5,718 bases of DNA from assembly GCA_947177495.1 (NCBI GenBank), contig CAMWUS010000100.1:1-5718 (forward strand), given 5' to 3'. The DNA is from an uncultured Clostridia bacterium. GTDB taxonomy: Bacteria > Bacillota > Clostridia > Christensenellales > Borkfalkiaceae. Below, in pieces: positions 4,915-5,718 of this stretch. Made by a program: the position numbers and the translations under genes. How positions within the stretch are numbered: position 1 is the stretch's first letter; each line of letters opens with the position of its first letter. Below the pieces are notes generated by a model that saw only the letters and a list, made by a program, of their open reading frames with translations, had not been told where the DNA came from and ran no database searches.

Positions 4915-5718
4915 ATGGGTAAAACAGTAAAAATTTCCGGTCCCTTAATTATTGCGGAGGGCATGGCGGACTGCAAAATGTACGACGTCGTGCGCGTTTC
5001 CGAAAAGGAGCTTATCGGCGAAGTCATCGAACTGCGCGGCGATAAGGCTTCCATACAGGTATACGAAGAGACGTCGGGGTTAGGTCCCGGCGAAGACGTC
5101 GTTTCCACGGGCGAACCGCTTTCGGTAGAGCTTGCCCCCGGTCTTATATCGGGCATCTTCGACGGAATTCAGCGCCCGCTTACCACGCTTTTCGAAAAAT
5201 ACGGTTCGCGTATTTCGAGGGGCGTTTCGGTAAACAATCTCGACCGCACAAAGCAGTGGCATTTTTCGCCCCGCGTGAAAGCGGGCGACGAGGTTGCCGA
5301 AGGCGACGTTTTGGGCGTGGTGCAGGAAACGGAAATCGTTGAACATAGAATATTAGTCCCCAACGGTGTAAGCGGAACGGTTGTTTCCGTAGAGGAAGGG
5401 GATTTCACGATAGAAGAGACGATTGCGAAAATCAGCACGGCTACGGGCGATAAAAGCGTAAGTATGCTTCGGAAATGGCCCGTAAGAAAGGGCAGACCTT
5501 ACAAAGAAAAGCTGTCGCCCGATAAGCCCATGGTTACGGGGCAGAGGGTAATCGACACGCTGTTCCCCATTGCCCGCGGCGGCGTTGCCGCCGTTCCCGG
5601 TCCTTTCGGAAGCGGTAAGACGGTCGTTCAGCATCAGCTTGCAAAGTGGGCGGACGCAGACATTATTGTATATATCGGCTGCGGCGAACGCGGAAACGAA
5701 ATGACCGACGTGTTGAAC
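4915..5718 (+). CDS. V/A-type ATPase catalytic subunit A, 5' part (truncated by window edge)
   Basis: Subunit A is the catalytic nucleotide-binding subunit; three alternate with three B subunits in the V1 head. The first 268 of roughly 590 residues are present, with no stop before the edge. Residues 1-70 form the N-terminal beta barrel (GKTVKISGPLIIAEGM, VYEETSGLGPGE). About 110-190 is the insert region specific to A subunits and absent from F-type beta. The P-loop GPFGSGKT is at 229-236, with Lys235 and Thr236 as the nucleotide and magnesium residues. IGCGERGNEMTDVL (254-267) follows and includes the conserved Gly-Glu-Arg-Gly-Asn-Glu segment that contributes the catalytic glutamate. These features are diagnostic and separate it from F-type subunits. 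AGAGG lies 5 nt upstream of ATG 4915. Subunits B and D are expected after it. No defect is seen in the visible part. Confidence 0.96.
   Translation, partial: MGKTVKISGPLIIAEGMADCKMYDVVRVSEKELIGEVIELRGDKASIQVYEETSGLGPGEDVVSTGEPLSVELAPGLISGIFDGIQRPLTTLFEKYGSRISRGVSVNNLDRTKQWHFSPRVKAGDEVAEGDVLGVVQETEIVEHRILVPNGVSGTVVSVEEGDFTIEETIAKISTATGDKSVSMLRKWPVRKGRPYKEKLSPDKPMVTGQRVIDTLFPIARGGVAAVPGPFGSGKTVVQHQLAKWADADIIVYIGCGERGNEMTDVLN

Noticed and set aside
4915..5718. F-type ATP synthase beta, or a flagellar or type III secretion ATPase, instead of V-type subunit A.
   Set aside because: The A-specific insert, the GPFGSGKT P-loop and the surrounding I-K-E-C-F genes all indicate a V/A-type enzyme.

Overview
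This window is the promoter-proximal part of an operon encoding a bacterial V/A-type (rotary) ATPase. All genes are on the + strand in the order G/H-like stalk subunit, I, K, E, C, F, A. This matches the start of the ntp operon of Enterococcus hirae (ntpF-I-K-E-C-G-A-B-D in that nomenclature). Subunit A runs off the right edge, so B and D are expected downstream. The gene order, purine-rich Shine-Dalgarno sites (GGAGG, AAGGA), moderate GC coding DNA with an AT-rich upstream region, and protein style suggest a Gram-positive anaerobe, probably an uncultured member of the Clostridia. The species cannot be named from this window.

Layout: 1-145 is non-coding as far as I can support. It holds an imperfect inverted repeat with overlapping direct repeats (3-70) and an extended -10 promoter (109-137). 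146-463 is the small coiled-coil stalk subunit, whose start codon sits only 8 nt after the -10 box, so its mRNA may be leaderless. 450-2426 is the membrane stator subunit I. It is full length and in one frame, but is cut by an in-frame TAA at 1182-1184 into two open pieces. 2447-2965 is the proteolipid K, with a complete set of sodium-binding residues. 2970-3548 (E) and 3549-4529 (C) follow with almost no spacing and no clear Shine-Dalgarno. 4547-4864 is subunit F. A 50-nt gap with a perfect 8-bp hairpin precedes subunit A (4915 to the right edge), which shows the P-loop.

How they work together: A (with B, outside the window) hydrolyses or makes ATP in the soluble V1 head. C and F (with D, outside) form the central rotor stalk onto the K ring. 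E and G/H form the peripheral stalks that hold the head to subunit I. Ions cross at the K/I interface. K carries the residues known to bind Na+ in E. hirae, so a sodium-coupled enzyme is the best inference.

I see no new system here. The observations most worth checking are the lone nonsense codon in subunit I, the possibly leaderless first gene, and the hairpin before subunit A.
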